Numbered from the stretch's first letter, positions 25,424 through 34,919 are shown. The stretch is DNA of 60,769 nucleotides from Mycolicibacter sinensis (GCF_001667945.1 NZ_LZJK01000126.1:1-60769); one strand, 5' to 3'. Numbers and translations are program-made. Notes: generated by a model from the letters alone, not told the origin.

Positions 25424-26938
25424 TCAGCCGGCATGTTCCCACTCGGCGTCGTAGCCGTAGGTGCGGTGAAGTTCTTCGAGGGCGGCGTCGTAGTCGAAGT
25501 CGTCGTAGTCGAGATCTGGCGGCTGGGGATCGGGTGGCTCGTCGGCGTCGTCATCAGATCGGGCGGGCCGGTGGTAGTCGATGACGGCTTCGATGAAGTG
25601 GAACGGGTTGATCCGGGGTTGGCCGTGGTCGAGTTTGGGTGGGGGGATCCATTCGACGCGGCCGGACTCGCCGAGTCGGGTGGTCCAGCCCTGCTCGCTG
25701 GCCATCCGGTTATCCGGTGCGCATGCCAGGGCGAGGGAATCAATGTCGGTGTGGCCGTTGTCGGCCCAGTCCCGGTCCAGATGGTGTGCCTGGGTCAAAT
25801 ATCCCGGCACCGTGCACCCGGGTCGGGTGCAGCCGCGATCGCGCGCGTGCAGCACGATGCGCTGATCGGCTGAGGCGATCCGCTTGGTGCGGCCCAGCCA
25901 CAGCGCTCGGCCCTGGCCGTCGAAGATCGTCAGATAGTTGTGGGCGTGCGATGCCATCCGCAGCAGGTCCGGAATCGGCAACAAGCTGCCGCCGGCGGTG
26001 TGGGCCTTGCCGGCGGCGGTCTGCAACTGCTCGAGGGTGGCCGAGGCGATCACCGTGACCGGCAGGCCGTTGAGCTGCCCGAGATCCCCGCACGACAGTG
26101 TCGCCCGCAAGGCGGCCAACAGCGCATCGTGCTGGCGTTGGTCGCGGGTGCGGTGATCGGCCTGGATCTGCTCCTGCGAGGGTGTGCCCGACACGCAGGG
26201 CTGCTCATCAGCGGAATTGCACATTCCGGGTGCGGCGAGTTTGGCCAGGACCGGTTCCAGGGTGGCCCGCAGCTCCGGGGTGATCGTGCCGGACAGGGTG
26301 CTCATCCCGTCGGGGCGTTGAGGCCCCAGCCGCAGGCCGCGGCGGGCCTGGCGTTGCCGGTCGTCGGGCTCGTCGCCATCCGGGTCCAGTACCGCGATCA
26401 GGTGAGCGGCCAGGCGTTGAAAGGTTTCCGGGCCGAACAAGGTGCCCAGCTGCGCCAGGTCACGCTCGGCGCGCTCCCGATCGGCCACAGTGACTCCGGC
26501 CGGGATCTTGTCCATCGCCTTACGGGCGATCGCCACCTGCTCGGGGCCGACCTGCCCGGCGGCCTGGGCCGCGGCCAGCGCCGGCAACACCGGTTCCAGG
26601 GGCTCACCGGTGATCGCGGTGCGCGGCCCCAATACGGCGGCGTCATCGATGCGCCGCCGGGCCTCTTTCGTGCTGATCCGCAACCGCTCCGACAGCGCCT
26701 TGGCCAGCGAGCACCCCGCCAACACATCCGAATGCCCCTCGGCCACCAACCGGGCCAGGATCTGGTGATCGATCACCGGCGCCTGCCACGCCAACGCTTC
26801 GCGACGGGCCAGCACCTCCACCAACTCTTCGGAGCTCAACCCATCGAACGAGCACTGCGCCAACTGGGCATGAGCCGCCTCAGCCACATCGAGACACTCC
26901 ATGATGGTGTCTCGATCCGCCAGCGCATCCCTACCCAT
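25424..26938 (-). CDS. DUF222/HNH endonuclease-like protein (13E12 repeat family)
   Basis: 504 residues from ATG 26938. The N-terminal and middle parts are DUF222 (LAWQAPVIDHQILARLVAEG, LSERLRISTKEARRRIDDA), the C-terminal part is an HNH motif with paired cysteines (CTRPGCTVPGYLTQAHHLDRDWADNG...LACAPDNR). The tail is acidic and proline-rich. 13E12 proteins occur in several copies in mycobacteria, some are LexA-controlled, and one is the phage phiRv1 integration target. A longer frame starts at ATG 26989, but the LexA box lies inside that extension, and 26938 fits family length and a leaderless start; ATG 26902 is a further option. It is convergent with the assembly-line operon. Confidence 0.88.
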   Translation of the reverse strand: MGRDALADRDTIMECLDVAEAAHAQLAQCSFDGLSSEELVEVLARREALAWQAPVIDHQILARLVAEGHSDVLAGCSLAKALSERLRISTKEARRRIDDAAVLGPRTAITGEPLEPVLPALAAAQAAGQVGPEQVAIARKAMDKIPAGVTVADRERAERDLAQLGTLFGPETFQRLAAHLIAVLDPDGDEPDDRQRQARRGLRLGPQRPDGMSTLSGTITPELRATLEPVLAKLAAPGMCNSADEQPCVSGTPSQEQIQADHRTRDQRQHDALLAALRATLSCGDLGQLNGLPVTVIASATLEQLQTAAGKAHTAGGSLLPIPDLLRMASHAHNYLTIFDGQGRALWLGRTKRIASADQRIVLHARDRGCTRPGCTVPGYLTQAHHLDRDWADNGHTDIDSLALACAPDNRMASEQGWTTRLGESGRVEWIPPPKLDHGQPRINPFHFIEAVIDYHRPARSDDDADEPPDPQPPDLDYDDFDYDAALEELHRTYGYDAEWEHAG

Positions 26939-26941
26939 ACT

Positions 26942-26957
26942 TCGAACACTAGTTCGA
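26942..26957. promoter_or_regulatory. Perfect LexA (SOS) box
   Basis: TCGAACACTAGTTCGA is a perfect match to the mycobacterial LexA site TCGAAC-N4-GTTCGA. It overlaps the -10 of the 13E12-family gene (minus strand) and ends four bases before its ATG, so LexA binding would block transcription until DNA damage. Confidence 0.85.
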
Positions 26958-26968
26958 CCCTCCGACAG
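26946..26968 (-). promoter_or_regulatory. PafBC-type DNA-damage promoter
   Basis: Reading the minus strand, CTGTCGGAG (26968-26960), eight bases, then TAGTGT (26951-26946) matches the RecA/LexA-independent promoter tTGTCRgtg-N8-TAnnnT, with exact spacing and a weak TG half (AG instead of TG). The -10 ends seven bases before ATG 26938, predicting a leaderless mRNA. Confidence 0.6.
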
Positions 26969-27074
26969 AAAACCGGTCCGATCCAGCAACCCAGCTCTAA
27001 GAAAACCATGAGGAAAACAGCTCTCCGCGCTCGGTAGAGTCGATCCACAACCCCATCACCGAAAGGGGAACACC

Positions 27075-27542
27075 GTGGCAGTCACCGTCGTCGACGCCGG
27101 CCCCGGGCAGGTCAGCCGGTCAGTAGAGGTTGCGGCCCCGGCTGCTGAACTGTTCGCGTTGGCTGCCGATCCCCGACGCCATCGCGAACTGGACGGGTCG
27201 GGAACCGTCCGCGACAACGCCAGGGCGCCGGCCGACATCACGGTCGGGTCGAGGTTTTCGACGAACATGAGGATGTTCGGGGTGCCCTACCGCATCACCA
27301 GCACCGTGACCGCGCTCCAGCCCGACGAGCTGGTCGAGTGGCGCCACCCGGCAGGCCATCGTTGGCGATGGGAGTTCGAGGCGCTCTCGCCGGGGTTGAC
27401 CAGAGTCACCGAGACGTTCGACTACCGCAACGGCGGTGCGCTGCAACGGAAGTTCTACGAACTGACACGGGCGGTCAAGAGCAACGCCGCGGGTATCGAG
27501 GCGACGCTGACGGGGCTGCGTGCACGCTACCCGGCCAACTAA
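27075..27542 (+). CDS. SRPBCC-family protein
   Basis: 155 residues, cytoplasmic, START/polyketide-cyclase-like fold: [33 protein letters not shown] at the N-terminus, central strands ([20 protein letters not shown]), and a long C-terminal helix ([23 protein letters not shown]). Such proteins bind hydrophobic ligands; no specific reaction can be named. GTG at 27075 is preceded by a GAAAGGGG ribosome site, and a TAGAGT hexamer at 27035-27040 could be its -10. It converges with the amidase gene, with three bases of overlap at the stops. It may be unrelated to the assembly line or may serve a lipid-like product; the sequence does not decide. Confidence 0.85.
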   Translation: MAVTVVDAGPGQVSRSVEVAAPAAELFALAADPRRHRELDGSGTVRDNARAPADITVGSRFSTNMRMFGVPYRITSTVTALQPDELVEWRHPAGHRWRWEFEALSPGLTRVTETFDYRNGGALQRKFYELTRAVKSNAAGIEATLTGLRARYPAN

Positions 27543-28984
27543 CCGACCTGGGACAGTAACGCCTCGGTCGGCGGCCGGCGCTGAATCCACGGCCGCACCG
27601 ACTCGATCTGTGCGGCAAGCGAAATCAGGGTCGCCTCGTCGTTGGCCCGCGCCACCAGGTGCACCGCCTCCGGTACGCCGTCGGCAGCCAGCCCGGTCGG
27701 GACCGAGATCGCCGGCTGGCCGCTGTAGCACTGCGGGAAGGTGAACGGGATGAACTTCAGCATCCGCAGCATGGCGCGGGTCGGGCCGTACCCCTCGAAG
27801 TAGCCGACCCGCACCGGCGGGATCGCCACTACCGGCGTCATCAGGATGTCGAAGCCGGCGATCGGGCGCTGGGAGCGGGCGGTGATCGCCGGCTCGGCGG
27901 CCACCGCGCGCCGGGCCAGCCAGTCCGGCACCAGCCGGCTGGTGCGGGCCTCGGCCTGCATACGCCGTTCCAGCAGTTCGGTTTTCGGCAGTCGTTCGAT
28001 CTCGTGGGCGAACCCGTTCATGAACAGTGCGAGCACGGCGGCGATGCCCGCCACCGGATAGACCGGGTCCCGCTCGATCACCTCGTGGCCCAGCGAACGC
28101 AACAACTCCGCGGTCTCCAGCACCGGCCGGCGCACCTCGTCGCTGACGTGCACCGGCACCACCGGCTTGAACGACATGGCGATCCGCAGCGGCCGCGGCG
28201 GCGCCAGCAGCGCGTCCATCAGCGGCGGTGCCGGTGGGGGAGAGAGGATCTCGTCGTCGGGTTCGGGCCCGGTCATCGCATCGTGTAGCAGCGCCACGTC
28301 GACGACGCTGCGGGCCAGCGGGCCGATGTGGTTGAGGCCGTGGAACCGGTAGGCCCGTTCCGGTGACTCCTTGGTGCTGACCCGTCCGCGCTGGCCCTTC
28401 AGGCCGACCAGCCCGCAGCAGGCGGCCGGAATGCGTACCGAACCGCCGCTGTCACTGCCGGTGGCACCGGGCACCATGCCAGAAGCGACGGCCGCAGCCG
28501 AGCCGCCACTGGACCCGCCCGGGGTCCGGTAGAGATCCCACGGGTTGCGGGTCACCCCCCAGGTCGCCGATTCGCACACCGGGTAGGCGCCGAACTCCGA
28601 GAGGTGGGTCTTGCCGATGATCACCGCTCCGGCGGCCCGCAATCGGCGCACCGCGGCGCTGTCGGTGCTCGCCGGGCCGGCGTCAATTCCGGTGCCGCAC
28701 ATCGACGAAACGCCCGCCACGTCGGTGTCGTCCTTGACCGCGATCGGGACGCCGGCCAGCGGCAGCACCTCACCGGCGGCCAGCCGGCGCTCGACCTGGG
28801 CGGCCTCGGCCATCGCCCGGTCGCCGAGCACCGTGCGAAATGCGTTCAGCACCGGGTCAAGTCGGGCGATCCGATCGAGATACAGCGTCACCAGTTCGCG
28901 CGGCGACACCTCCCGCTCGCGCACCAGCTGCGCCAGACGCGCGACGCCGGCGAAGGCCAACCCATCATCGTGCGCGCCCGGCAT
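27539..28984 (-). CDS. Amidase signature family enzyme
   Basis: 481 residues. Hydrolyses an amide bond through a Ser-cisSer-Lys triad: K84 in [10 protein letters not shown]158 in the [14 protein letters not shown] signature and the nucleophile S182 in [13 protein letters not shown]. There is no signal peptide, so it is cytoplasmic. It is the last of four minus-strand genes, 91 bp after the FAD-linked oxidase. The gap between them contains a dyad-like GTGTCGGTGTTGGCGACAC (29041-29059; GTGTCG and CGACAC are complementary) that could be an operator or terminator. The substrate is unknown; an N-acyl-amino-acid amide or aryl amide is possible but not shown. Confidence 0.92.
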   Translation of the reverse strand: MPGAHDDGLAFAGVARLAQLVREREVSPRELVTLYLDRIARLDPVLNAFRTVLGDRAMAEAAQVERRLAAGEVLPLAGVPIAVKDDTDVAGVSSMCGTGIDAGPASTDSAAVRRLRAAGAVIIGKTHLSEFGAYPVCESATWGVTRNPWDLYRTPGGSSGGSAAAVASGMVPGATGSDSGGSVRIPAACCGLVGLKGQRGRVSTKESPERAYRFHGLNHIGPLARSVVDVALLHDAMTGPEPDDEILSPPPAPPLMDALLAPPRPLRIAMSFKPVVPVHVSDEVRRPVLETAELLRSLGHEVIERDPVYPVAGIAAVLALFMNGFAHEIERLPKTELLERRMQAEARTSRLVPDWLARRAVAAEPAITARSQRPIAGFDILMTPVVAIPPVRVGYFEGYGPTRAMLRMLKFIPFTFPQCYSGQPAISVPTGLAADGVPEAVHLVARANDEATLISLAAQIESVRPWIQRRPPTEALLSQVG

Positions 28985-29075
28985 GCTTGCGTCCTTTCCC
29001 CCGCGGACAACAATACCGACCCTGCGCTGCGCAAAACGTGTGTCGGTGTTGGCGACACACGCAAGACCGTGAACG

Positions 29076-30440
29076 TCAGCCCGCGGGCTTGATGTTGTGG
29101 TTGAGGGTGAACCGGTTGTGCGGGTCCAGCCGCGCTTTGAGCTCGGCGAGGCGTTTATAGCCGGCGTCGCCGAACGTCGCGCGGATGCGGTCCTGCCCTT
29201 CGTCGCCGACGAAGTTCAGGTAGGCGCCGGCTGGGCCGAGCGGCCGCAGGATCTCGAAGGCCTGACCGGCCCACGCCGTGCAGCGCGCGGTGTCGGCCGG
29301 GTCGGTCCAGGTCGTCATCAGATGGATGATGTACGGGTGCTCGCGGGTGGGCACGGCCGTCGCCTCCGGCGGCACCCGGCTGGCGTACCCGCCGAGCCGG
29401 ATCAGGTGCAGCCGGGTCTGGGCCGAGGGCCGCGAGCGGCCGAGCAGGGCGATGCGGCGGATCGCCTCGTCGGTGAGCTCGGTCACGAACAGCGACTTCC
29501 AGTAGTTCAGCCAGCCGAACGGCGCGGTCTGGTCGATGGCCTGCTGCCAGGTCGGGTATTCCAGCTTGTGCTGCAGGGCCAGCACCGGCGAACTCGCCGC
29601 GCCGCGCACGTTGAGCAGGGCGCGGACATCGTCGCTGCCTACCGCATCGGTGCGCGTCGAGCAGCCCAGGATGTTGACCAGCGACTGACCGGACTTGAGG
29701 TCGGTGGAGAAGTCGAGGATGGACGCCAGGTGATCCGGGGCGTTGTCCATCTGGGCCCGGAAATGCTTCAGCGCCGCCTCGGCGTCGGTGTCGGCATAGG
29801 ACTGCACGCCGGCCACCACGCCGTCGACCGGGTGCAGCCGCAGCACGAACTGCGCGACGACGCCGAAATTGCCGCCCCCGCCGCGCAAGCCCCACAGCAC
29901 GTCGGCGTTCTCGGTCTCGCTGACCGTCAGCACCTCGCCGGAGGCCAGCACCAGCTCCGCGCCGATGAGGTTGTCGCAGGTCATGCCGTGGGCGCGGGAC
30001 AGCCACCCGATACCGCCGCCGAGCGAGAAGCCGCCGACACCGGTCGTCGACACCACCCCGCCGGGGCAGGCCAGGCCGTAGCGGCTGGTGACCGGGTCGA
30101 CATCGCCCCAGGTGGCACCGGCGTCGACGTAGGCGACCCGCGCCTGCGCGTCCACGCGTACCCCGCGCATCTGCGTCAGGTCGATGACGACGCCGCCGTC
30201 GGTGGTCGAGTGGCCGGCCACACTGTGGCCGCCGCCGCGCACCGCGATCTCGGCGCCGACGTCCACGGCGTAGCGCACCGCGGCGACGATGTCCTCGCGC
30301 GAGCGACACTGCAGCACCACCTGTGGCCGCTTGTCGATCATGCCGTTGAAGACCTGACGCACCGTGTCGTAGCGGGCGTCGTCGGGGTAGATGGCGTCGC
30401 CGGTGAACCCCGGCACGGTCGCGGTCATTGCATCCTTCAT
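29076..30440 (-). CDS. FAD-linked oxidase (BBE-like, PCMH fold)
   Basis: 454 residues. The FAD-binding PCMH domain (about 35-210) contains RGGGHSVAGHS, with H72 at the position that carries 8-alpha-histidyl FAD. The second covalent site, a Cys in the GVCPTVGVGG-type motif of bicovalent enzymes, is Val here (GVVSTTGVGG), so a singly attached flavin is expected. The C-terminal BBE motif (AYLNFVGDEGQDRIRATFG...YKRLAELKARLDPHNRF) is present. Such enzymes oxidise alcohols, sugars or secondary metabolites. The start is one base beyond the stop of the ABC permease gene, so it is in the transporter operon. Confidence 0.92.
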   Translation of the reverse strand: MKDAMTATVPGFTGDAIYPDDARYDTVRQVFNGMIDKRPQVVLQCRSREDIVAAVRYAVDVGAEIAVRGGGHSVAGHSTTDGGVVIDLTQMRGVRVDAQARVAYVDAGATWGDVDPVTSRYGLACPGGVVSTTGVGGFSLGGGIGWLSRAHGMTCDNLIGAELVLASGEVLTVSETENADVLWGLRGGGGNFGVVAQFVLRLHPVDGVVAGVQSYADTDAEAALKHFRAQMDNAPDHLASILDFSTDLKSGQSLVNILGCSTRTDAVGSDDVRALLNVRGAASSPVLALQHKLEYPTWQQAIDQTAPFGWLNYWKSLFVTELTDEAIRRIALLGRSRPSAQTRLHLIRLGGYASRVPPEATAVPTREHPYIIHLMTTWTDPADTARCTAWAGQAFEILRPLGPAGAYLNFVGDEGQDRIRATFGDAGYKRLAELKARLDPHNRFTLNHNIKPAG

Positions 30441-30441
30441 G

Positions 30442-32973
30442 TCACTCGTCGCGAAGTTCGGTCGCAGGGGTGGAGCGGGTGGACTTCCAGGCGGGAATGA
30501 TGGCCGCGAACACCGCGGCGATGGTGGCCAGCACGGCGTAGACCACCGCGTCGGTCCAGGGGAACACCAGCGGGGTGATCAGGCCGACGTTGACGACGGC
30601 CGCCCGCCGCACCGCTTCGGAGATGGCGATCGACAGCACCGCTCCGAACAATCCGCCGGCCGCGCCGGCGACGACGGCCTCGACGGTGGTGATGGAGAAC
30701 ACCCGCACCCGGGTGGCGCCCAGCGCCTGGATCAGGGCCACCTCCCGCCTGCGCCGGATACCGACCAACAACAGCGTCGACAACACCGAGATGAAGGCGA
30801 TCGCGAGGAGGCCGTACTTGAGGGTGTTCAGCGGCGTGAGGTAGCGGCCGATCGAGGTCGCGATCTCGGAGGCGTAGCCGGCGGTGTCCACCGCGGTCAC
30901 CGGCTGGTCGAACCGGGTGGCCCGGATGTTCTCGATGACCTGACCGGCGGTGAACCCCGAGGCCGGGGTGGCGAAGATCAGGCCGGCGGGCTGCGGACCG
31001 TAGATCTGCTCGGCGACCGAGTAGGGCATGTAGATCCGGCGGCCGCCGTATTCGGGAGTGGCCACGATGGTGCCGATACTCATCGCGCGCGCGTCGAGTC
31101 CACTTCCAAACACCAATACGTCACCGATGCGGAGATCCTTCTCGCGGGCCAGGACACTGCCGATCACAACCTGATTGGCTTTCTGGCTTGCCTCCGGGGA
31201 CTGCCCGGCGAGTAACCCGAACGGAAATGTGGGCCGGTCCTGCGCCTGGATATGCGCCAGTGACCCGTCTTTGAGGCTGATCTCGATCTCGGCCATCCGC
31301 TCGGTCTTCTCCACCCCGGTCACCGCGTCCAGCTTGTTGACCGTCTGCGGGGCGAATCGGGCATCAATCGGCCCGTAGTCGGCGAACTGCGTCGTCGTGA
31401 TCGCAATGCGCCCGTCGGCCTGCGATTCGGCGACCTTGGTGGCCCCGATGTGGATCGCCACCAGGAACCCCGACAGCAGAATGGCAACCACGACGGGTAC
31501 CGCGATGGCTCCCGAGATCGCCGCGGTGCGCGACCGGTCCGACCGCAGCGCGTTGAGGGCGATGGTCAGCGTCGCCCCGTTGGACTTGTCCGGCCGCGGG
31601 CGCAGGCTGGTGATCGCCTGCGCGCTGAGGTAGGCGGTAGCCAGCAGCAGACCGACGAGTGCCACGACCGCACCGGCGTCGGCGAGGATCGCCTGCCAGG
31701 CGACCAGCGCGCCGGACAGCGTGGCCAGCCGGGCCGCGATCACCCCGGCCAGGCCGATCGCCAGCAGCAGCAACGCCCTGGACCAGATCTTGCGCCCGGT
31801 GGTCTGCTCCTGGGCCGCTCGCCCGGACAGCTCGGCCGCGATCGGCGTGTTCGACGCCGACAGGGCGGGGCCGATCGCAGCACCCACCGCCAGCACGATG
31901 CCGGCCAGGACGCCGAGGATCAGGATCACCGGCTTGAGGACTACCGGGACGGTGACGCCGACGAACCGTTCGGTCAGCTCGCTGGCGCTGGCCACGATGG
32001 GTTCGGAGATCACGATGCCGGTCAGCACGCCCATGGCCGAGCCCGCTGCGCCCAACAGGGCGGCCTCGCTGAGGAACCCGGTCATGATCGAGGCCGGCGA
32101 CGCCCCCAGCGCGGAGGCGATCGCGATCTCGCGGCGGCGTTCCTCGACCGACAGTCGGGTGATCTGGGTGATCAGGATGACCCCGACCCCGACCGAGATC
32201 AGGGCGAAGATGCCCAGCAGGGGCAGCAGCACGTCGTTGACGTTGTAGCCGCGCGCCGGTTCGCTGCGGGGCTGCACGCTGTAGGTGGGGCCGAGCGTGG
32301 TCTTCAGCCGCTGCTGCACTTCGCCGGCGTCGGCGTCGGAGTCCAGGGTCACGTAGAGCATGTCCACCCGGTCGCCGCGGGCGAACTGCACTTTGGCCAT
32401 GCTCAGCGGGAGCACCGCGACCAGGCCGTTGTTGACCTCGTCGAGATCGCTTACCCGCTGGAACTTCTCCACCGACAGTTGCCCGACGTCGGTGACCAAG
32501 GTCGCCGCGGCGTTCAGCGAGTCGCCCAGCGACTTCGAGATCGCCGGCGGGGGTTCCTGCTGGCCGGTCTGGCAGACCTTCGGGTCGACGATCCACTGCG
32601 CCGAGCAGTCCACGCCCAGGCCTAGCCCGTAGCTCTCCTTGCCGTCGTCGTGGATCATCGTCACCCCGCGGATGACCGGCACCACGGCTGCCACCCCGGG
32701 CACCGACCGGGCGTCGTCGACGACGGCGGGACTGATGCCGCCGCGGGTGGCCGCACCGACCACGCGCAACGGCGCCGGGCCGGCGATCTGGTAGCCGACG
32801 TCGTCGATGGCCTTGGAGACGCTGGTGACTTCGATCATGACGGCCACGACGACTGCGACGCCGCCGCCGAGGGAGAAAGCGGCCAGTGCGGCCCGGAAGG
32901 CGTGTTTACGAACGGCCCGGAAATTGATAATCCGAAGGAGGCCGAAAGTCGCGGCTAATGTTCCGCGAGCCAT
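30442..32973 (-). CDS. ABC transporter permease with two FtsX domains (MacB-like)
   Basis: 843 residues. An N-terminal membrane helix (about 24-48) is followed by a large extracytoplasmic region (about 50-260), three helices with RREIAIASALGASPASI (first FtsX domain, about 270-395), a central pair of helices, a second extracytoplasmic region (about 510-690), and a C-terminal FtsX domain with RRREVALIQALGATRVRV. This is the tandem-FtsX lipoprotein/drug-exporter layout. Its start overlaps the stop of the ATPase gene by 19 bp, and the oxidase follows with one base between. Together they form an exporter operon; the cargo is unknown, but the position 5 kb from the assembly line makes its product one candidate. 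Confidence 0.92.
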   Translation of the reverse strand: MARGTLAATFGLLRIINFRAVRKHAFRAALAAFSLGGGVAVVVAVMIEVTSVSKAIDDVGYQIAGPAPLRVVGAATRGGISPAVVDDARSVPGVAAVVPVIRGVTMIHDDGKESYGLGLGVDCSAQWIVDPKVCQTGQQEPPPAISKSLGDSLNAAATLVTDVGQLSVEKFQRVSDLDEVNNGLVAVLPLSMAKVQFARGDRVDMLYVTLDSDADAGEVQQRLKTTLGPTYSVQPRSEPARGYNVNDVLLPLLGIFALISVGVGVILITQITRLSVEERRREIAIASALGASPASIMTGFLSEAALLGAAGSAMGVLTGIVISEPIVASASELTERFVGVTVPVVLKPVILILGVLAGIVLAVGAAIGPALSASNTPIAAELSGRAAQEQTTGRKIWSRALLLLAIGLAGVIAARLATLSGALVAWQAILADAGAVVALVGLLLATAYLSAQAITSLRPRPDKSNGATLTIALNALRSDRSRTAAISGAIAVPVVVAILLSGFLVAIHIGATKVAESQADGRIAITTTQFADYGPIDARFAPQTVNKLDAVTGVEKTERMAEIEISLKDGSLAHIQAQDRPTFPFGLLAGQSPEASQKANQVVIGSVLAREKDLRIGDVLVFGSGLDARAMSIGTIVATPEYGGRRIYMPYSVAEQIYGPQPAGLIFATPASGFTAGQVIENIRATRFDQPVTAVDTAGYASEIATSIGRYLTPLNTLKYGLLAIAFISVLSTLLLVGIRRRREVALIQALGATRVRVFSITTVEAVVAGAAGGLFGAVLSIAISEAVRRAAVVNVGLITPLVFPWTDAVVYAVLATIAAVFAAIIPAWKSTRSTPATELRDE

Positions 32974-33746
32974 GTCACATTGTTGGGCGGCTGAACCATT
33001 CCACTGTCGGTCTCGATTTCACCGTCGAGCAGCGAAACCAGGCGCGGAGCGTCGTCGGCTATTTTCCGGTCGTGCGTCACCAGAACGATTGTCTGGCCGG
33101 CCGCATTGAGGTTATACAGTGCGTCGATAACCCGTTGGCCGTTAAGTGTGTCCAGGTTGCCGGTCGGTTCGTCGGCGAGAATCACGTCCGGCTTCATGAA
33201 TAGCGCTCGGGCCACCGCCACGCGCTGCTGTTCACCGCCGGACAATTCCGAGGGCACCCGCTTGGATTTGGCGGCCAGCCCGACCTGGTCCAGCAGGCTC
33301 ATCGCGCGGGCGTGCTCAGAGCGGCCGGACTTGCCTGCCAGCAGCCCCGGGAGCATGACGTTCTCCACGACCGACAGCCCCGCCAGAAGGTTGAATGCCT
33401 GGAAGACATAGCCGAGCGTCTGACACCGGACGGCGGCCAATTGCTTGCGCGACAGCGCCGAGACACTGTGACCGTTGATGAGGACATCGCCGCTGGTCGG
33501 CATGTCCAGCAGGCCCAGGATGCTCAGCAGCGTCGACTTGCCCGACCCTGACGGCCCGACCAGGGCGACGAATTCCCCGCGGGTTATCTGGATATCGACG
33601 TTCCGCAAAACCGGTGTGGCCGTATCGCCGGCACCGAACTGCTTGTTGAGTTTGCGCGCTTCCAGCACTACCGGAGGCCTGAGAACGACCGGCGGCGTGT
33701 GGCCGTTATGGTCGAGCTCCACGGGGTGTATGTCGGTCCTGATCAT
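32955..33746 (-). CDS. ABC transporter ATP-binding protein (MacB/LolD type)
   Basis: 263 residues. Walker A GPSGSGKSTLLS, Q-loop YVFQAFNLL, signature [15 protein letters not shown], Walker B VILADEP and the switch His in THDRKIA are all present, so it should hydrolyse ATP. MacB/LolD-type ATPases pair with FtsX-like permeases, which is the next gene. ATG at 33746 follows GGAGA by about five bases. Confidence 0.95.
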   Translation of the reverse strand: MIRTDIHPVELDHNGHTPPVVLRPPVVLEARKLNKQFGAGDTATPVLRNVDIQITRGEFVALVGPSGSGKSTLLSILGLLDMPTSGDVLINGHSVSALSRKQLAAVRCQTLGYVFQAFNLLAGLSVVENVMLPGLLAGKSGRSEHARAMSLLDQVGLAAKSKRVPSELSGGEQQRVAVARALFMKPDVILADEPTGNLDTLNGQRVIDALYNLNAAGQTIVLVTHDRKIADDAPRLVSLLDGEIETDSGMVQPPNNVTWLAEH

Positions 33747-33997
33747 GAATCTCCAGCGGGCTTGTGTAATACGCCGACCATGCCCGCGTAGGGCGAGGTT
33801 CTCAATTCAGTGCAGCACTCCGATGATGCTGCGTTACCGGGGAGCCCGGTGCCGATCATACCGACCCGAGCCGCCTGTCAAAAATCGTTCACCGGTGACC
33901 CCGCGCACCGTTGACGGCCCTGGTAGACGGCGGTTCCGGGGGTCGCGGGGCGGCGCCGTCGCGGCGGTGTCGCGGCGAGATTCGCGCTGACCTGCAG
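33747..33997. other. 251-bp intergenic region between the accessory block and the Rv0495c homologue
   Basis: Contains the upstream region of the minus-strand ABC operon (a TATTAC-like hexamer near 33770-33775 on the minus strand is a weak -10) and the 3' side of the Rv0495c homologue. GCAGCA at about 33812-33817 and TGCTGC at about 33827-33832 can pair. No reading frame with recognisable content was seen. It marks the right edge of the accessory block. Confidence 0.5.
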
Positions 33998-34837
33998 TTA
34001 TTGCTTCATGGACTGCGGGCCATCGAAGTGCACGTCGCTCCGCTTCGTTTCCCGGGCGGCGCTGGTGGCCGGGTGCACGGCCACCAGGCCGAGTTCGTTG
34101 CGCCGCTCGCAGATCGCCGCCAGCTCGGCGTAGGCCTTGGGGCCCAGCAATTCGGTGAGCTCCGGGGCGAGGCTCTGCCACACCTGCCTGGTGCCGACGT
34201 GGGCCGCCGGATCGCCGGTGCAGTACCAGTGCAGATCCTCGCCGCCCGGGCCCCAGCCGCGCCGGTCGAATTCGGTGATCGTGGTCTTGAGTATCTCGGT
34301 GTCGTCGGGGCGGGTGACCCACTCCTGGCTGCGTCGGATCGGCAGTTGCCAGCACACGTCCGGCTTCATGGTCAGCGGCTCCACCCCCAACCGGACCGCC
34401 TTGATGTGCAGCGCGCAGCCCGCACCCCCGGCGAACCCGGGCCGGTTCAGGAAGATGCAGGCGCCCTTGACGGTCCGGGTGCGCAGCTGCTCCTCGCCGT
34501 CGTTCTCGTCGTACTCCAGGTAGCCCTTGCGGCCCAAACCCTTCTCACGCAGCTGCCAGTCGGCGTCGGTCAGCTGCGCGACCGCGTCGTCGAGCTTGGC
34601 CCGGTCGTCGTCGTCGCACAGGAACGCACCGTGCGAACAGCACCCGTCGTCGGGCCGGCCGGCCACGATGCCCCGGCAGGCCGGGGTACCGAACACGCAC
34701 GTCCAACGGGACAGCAGCCAGGTCAGATCGGCGGCGATCAGGTGTTCGGGATTGTCCGGGTCGTAGAACTCCACCCATTCACGGGGGAAGTCCAGGCCAA
34801 CTTCACGGCGACGGGGTGCAGGCTGTGCGGGGGTCAC
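33998..34837 (-). CDS. Conserved cysteine-rich protein (Rv0495c-like)
   Basis: 279 residues, soluble, GTG start. Closely similar in recall to M. tuberculosis Rv0495c ([35 protein letters not shown]). A cluster of cysteines lies in [13 protein letters not shown]...[12 protein letters not shown], with others in [20 protein letters not shown] and [11 protein letters not shown], suggesting a metal or Fe-S site. No function is established. It is divergent from ppx1 and marks return to the conserved core order after the accessory block. Confidence 0.88.
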   Translation of the reverse strand: MTPAQPAPRRREVGLDFPREWVEFYDPDNPEHLIAADLTWLLSRWTCVFGTPACRGIVAGRPDDGCCSHGAFLCDDDDRAKLDDAVAQLTDADWQLREKGLGRKGYLEYDENDGEEQLRTRTVKGACIFLNRPGFAGGAGCALHIKAVRLGVEPLTMKPDVCWQLPIRRSQEWVTRPDDTEILKTTITEFDRRGWGPGGEDLHWYCTGDPAAHVGTRQVWQSLAPELTELLGPKAYAELAAICERRNELGLVAVHPATSAARETKRSDVHFDGPQSMKQ

Positions 34838-34907
34838 AAAACTCCACGCTAGACCAGAAATTCGCGTCGTCTCACGTTGTCTTGCCTTGGTCCGGGCCGC
34901 GCCCCAC

Positions 34908-34913
34908 TAAGTT
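34908..34913 (+). promoter_or_regulatory. Putative -10 (TAAGTT) of the ppx1 operon
   Basis: TAAGTT ends six bases before the GTG at 34920, again predicting a leaderless mRNA. Confidence 0.4.
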
Positions 34914-34919
34914 GGCTGA

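Noticed and set aside
25424..26989. 13E12-family gene as an insertion sequence or transposase
   Set aside because: It has DUF222 and HNH features, no DDE motif, no flanking inverted repeats and no target duplication were found.
26936..26989. ATG at 26989 as start of the 13E12-family gene
   Set aside because: The perfect LexA box and -10 lie inside that extension, so transcription should begin downstream of it.
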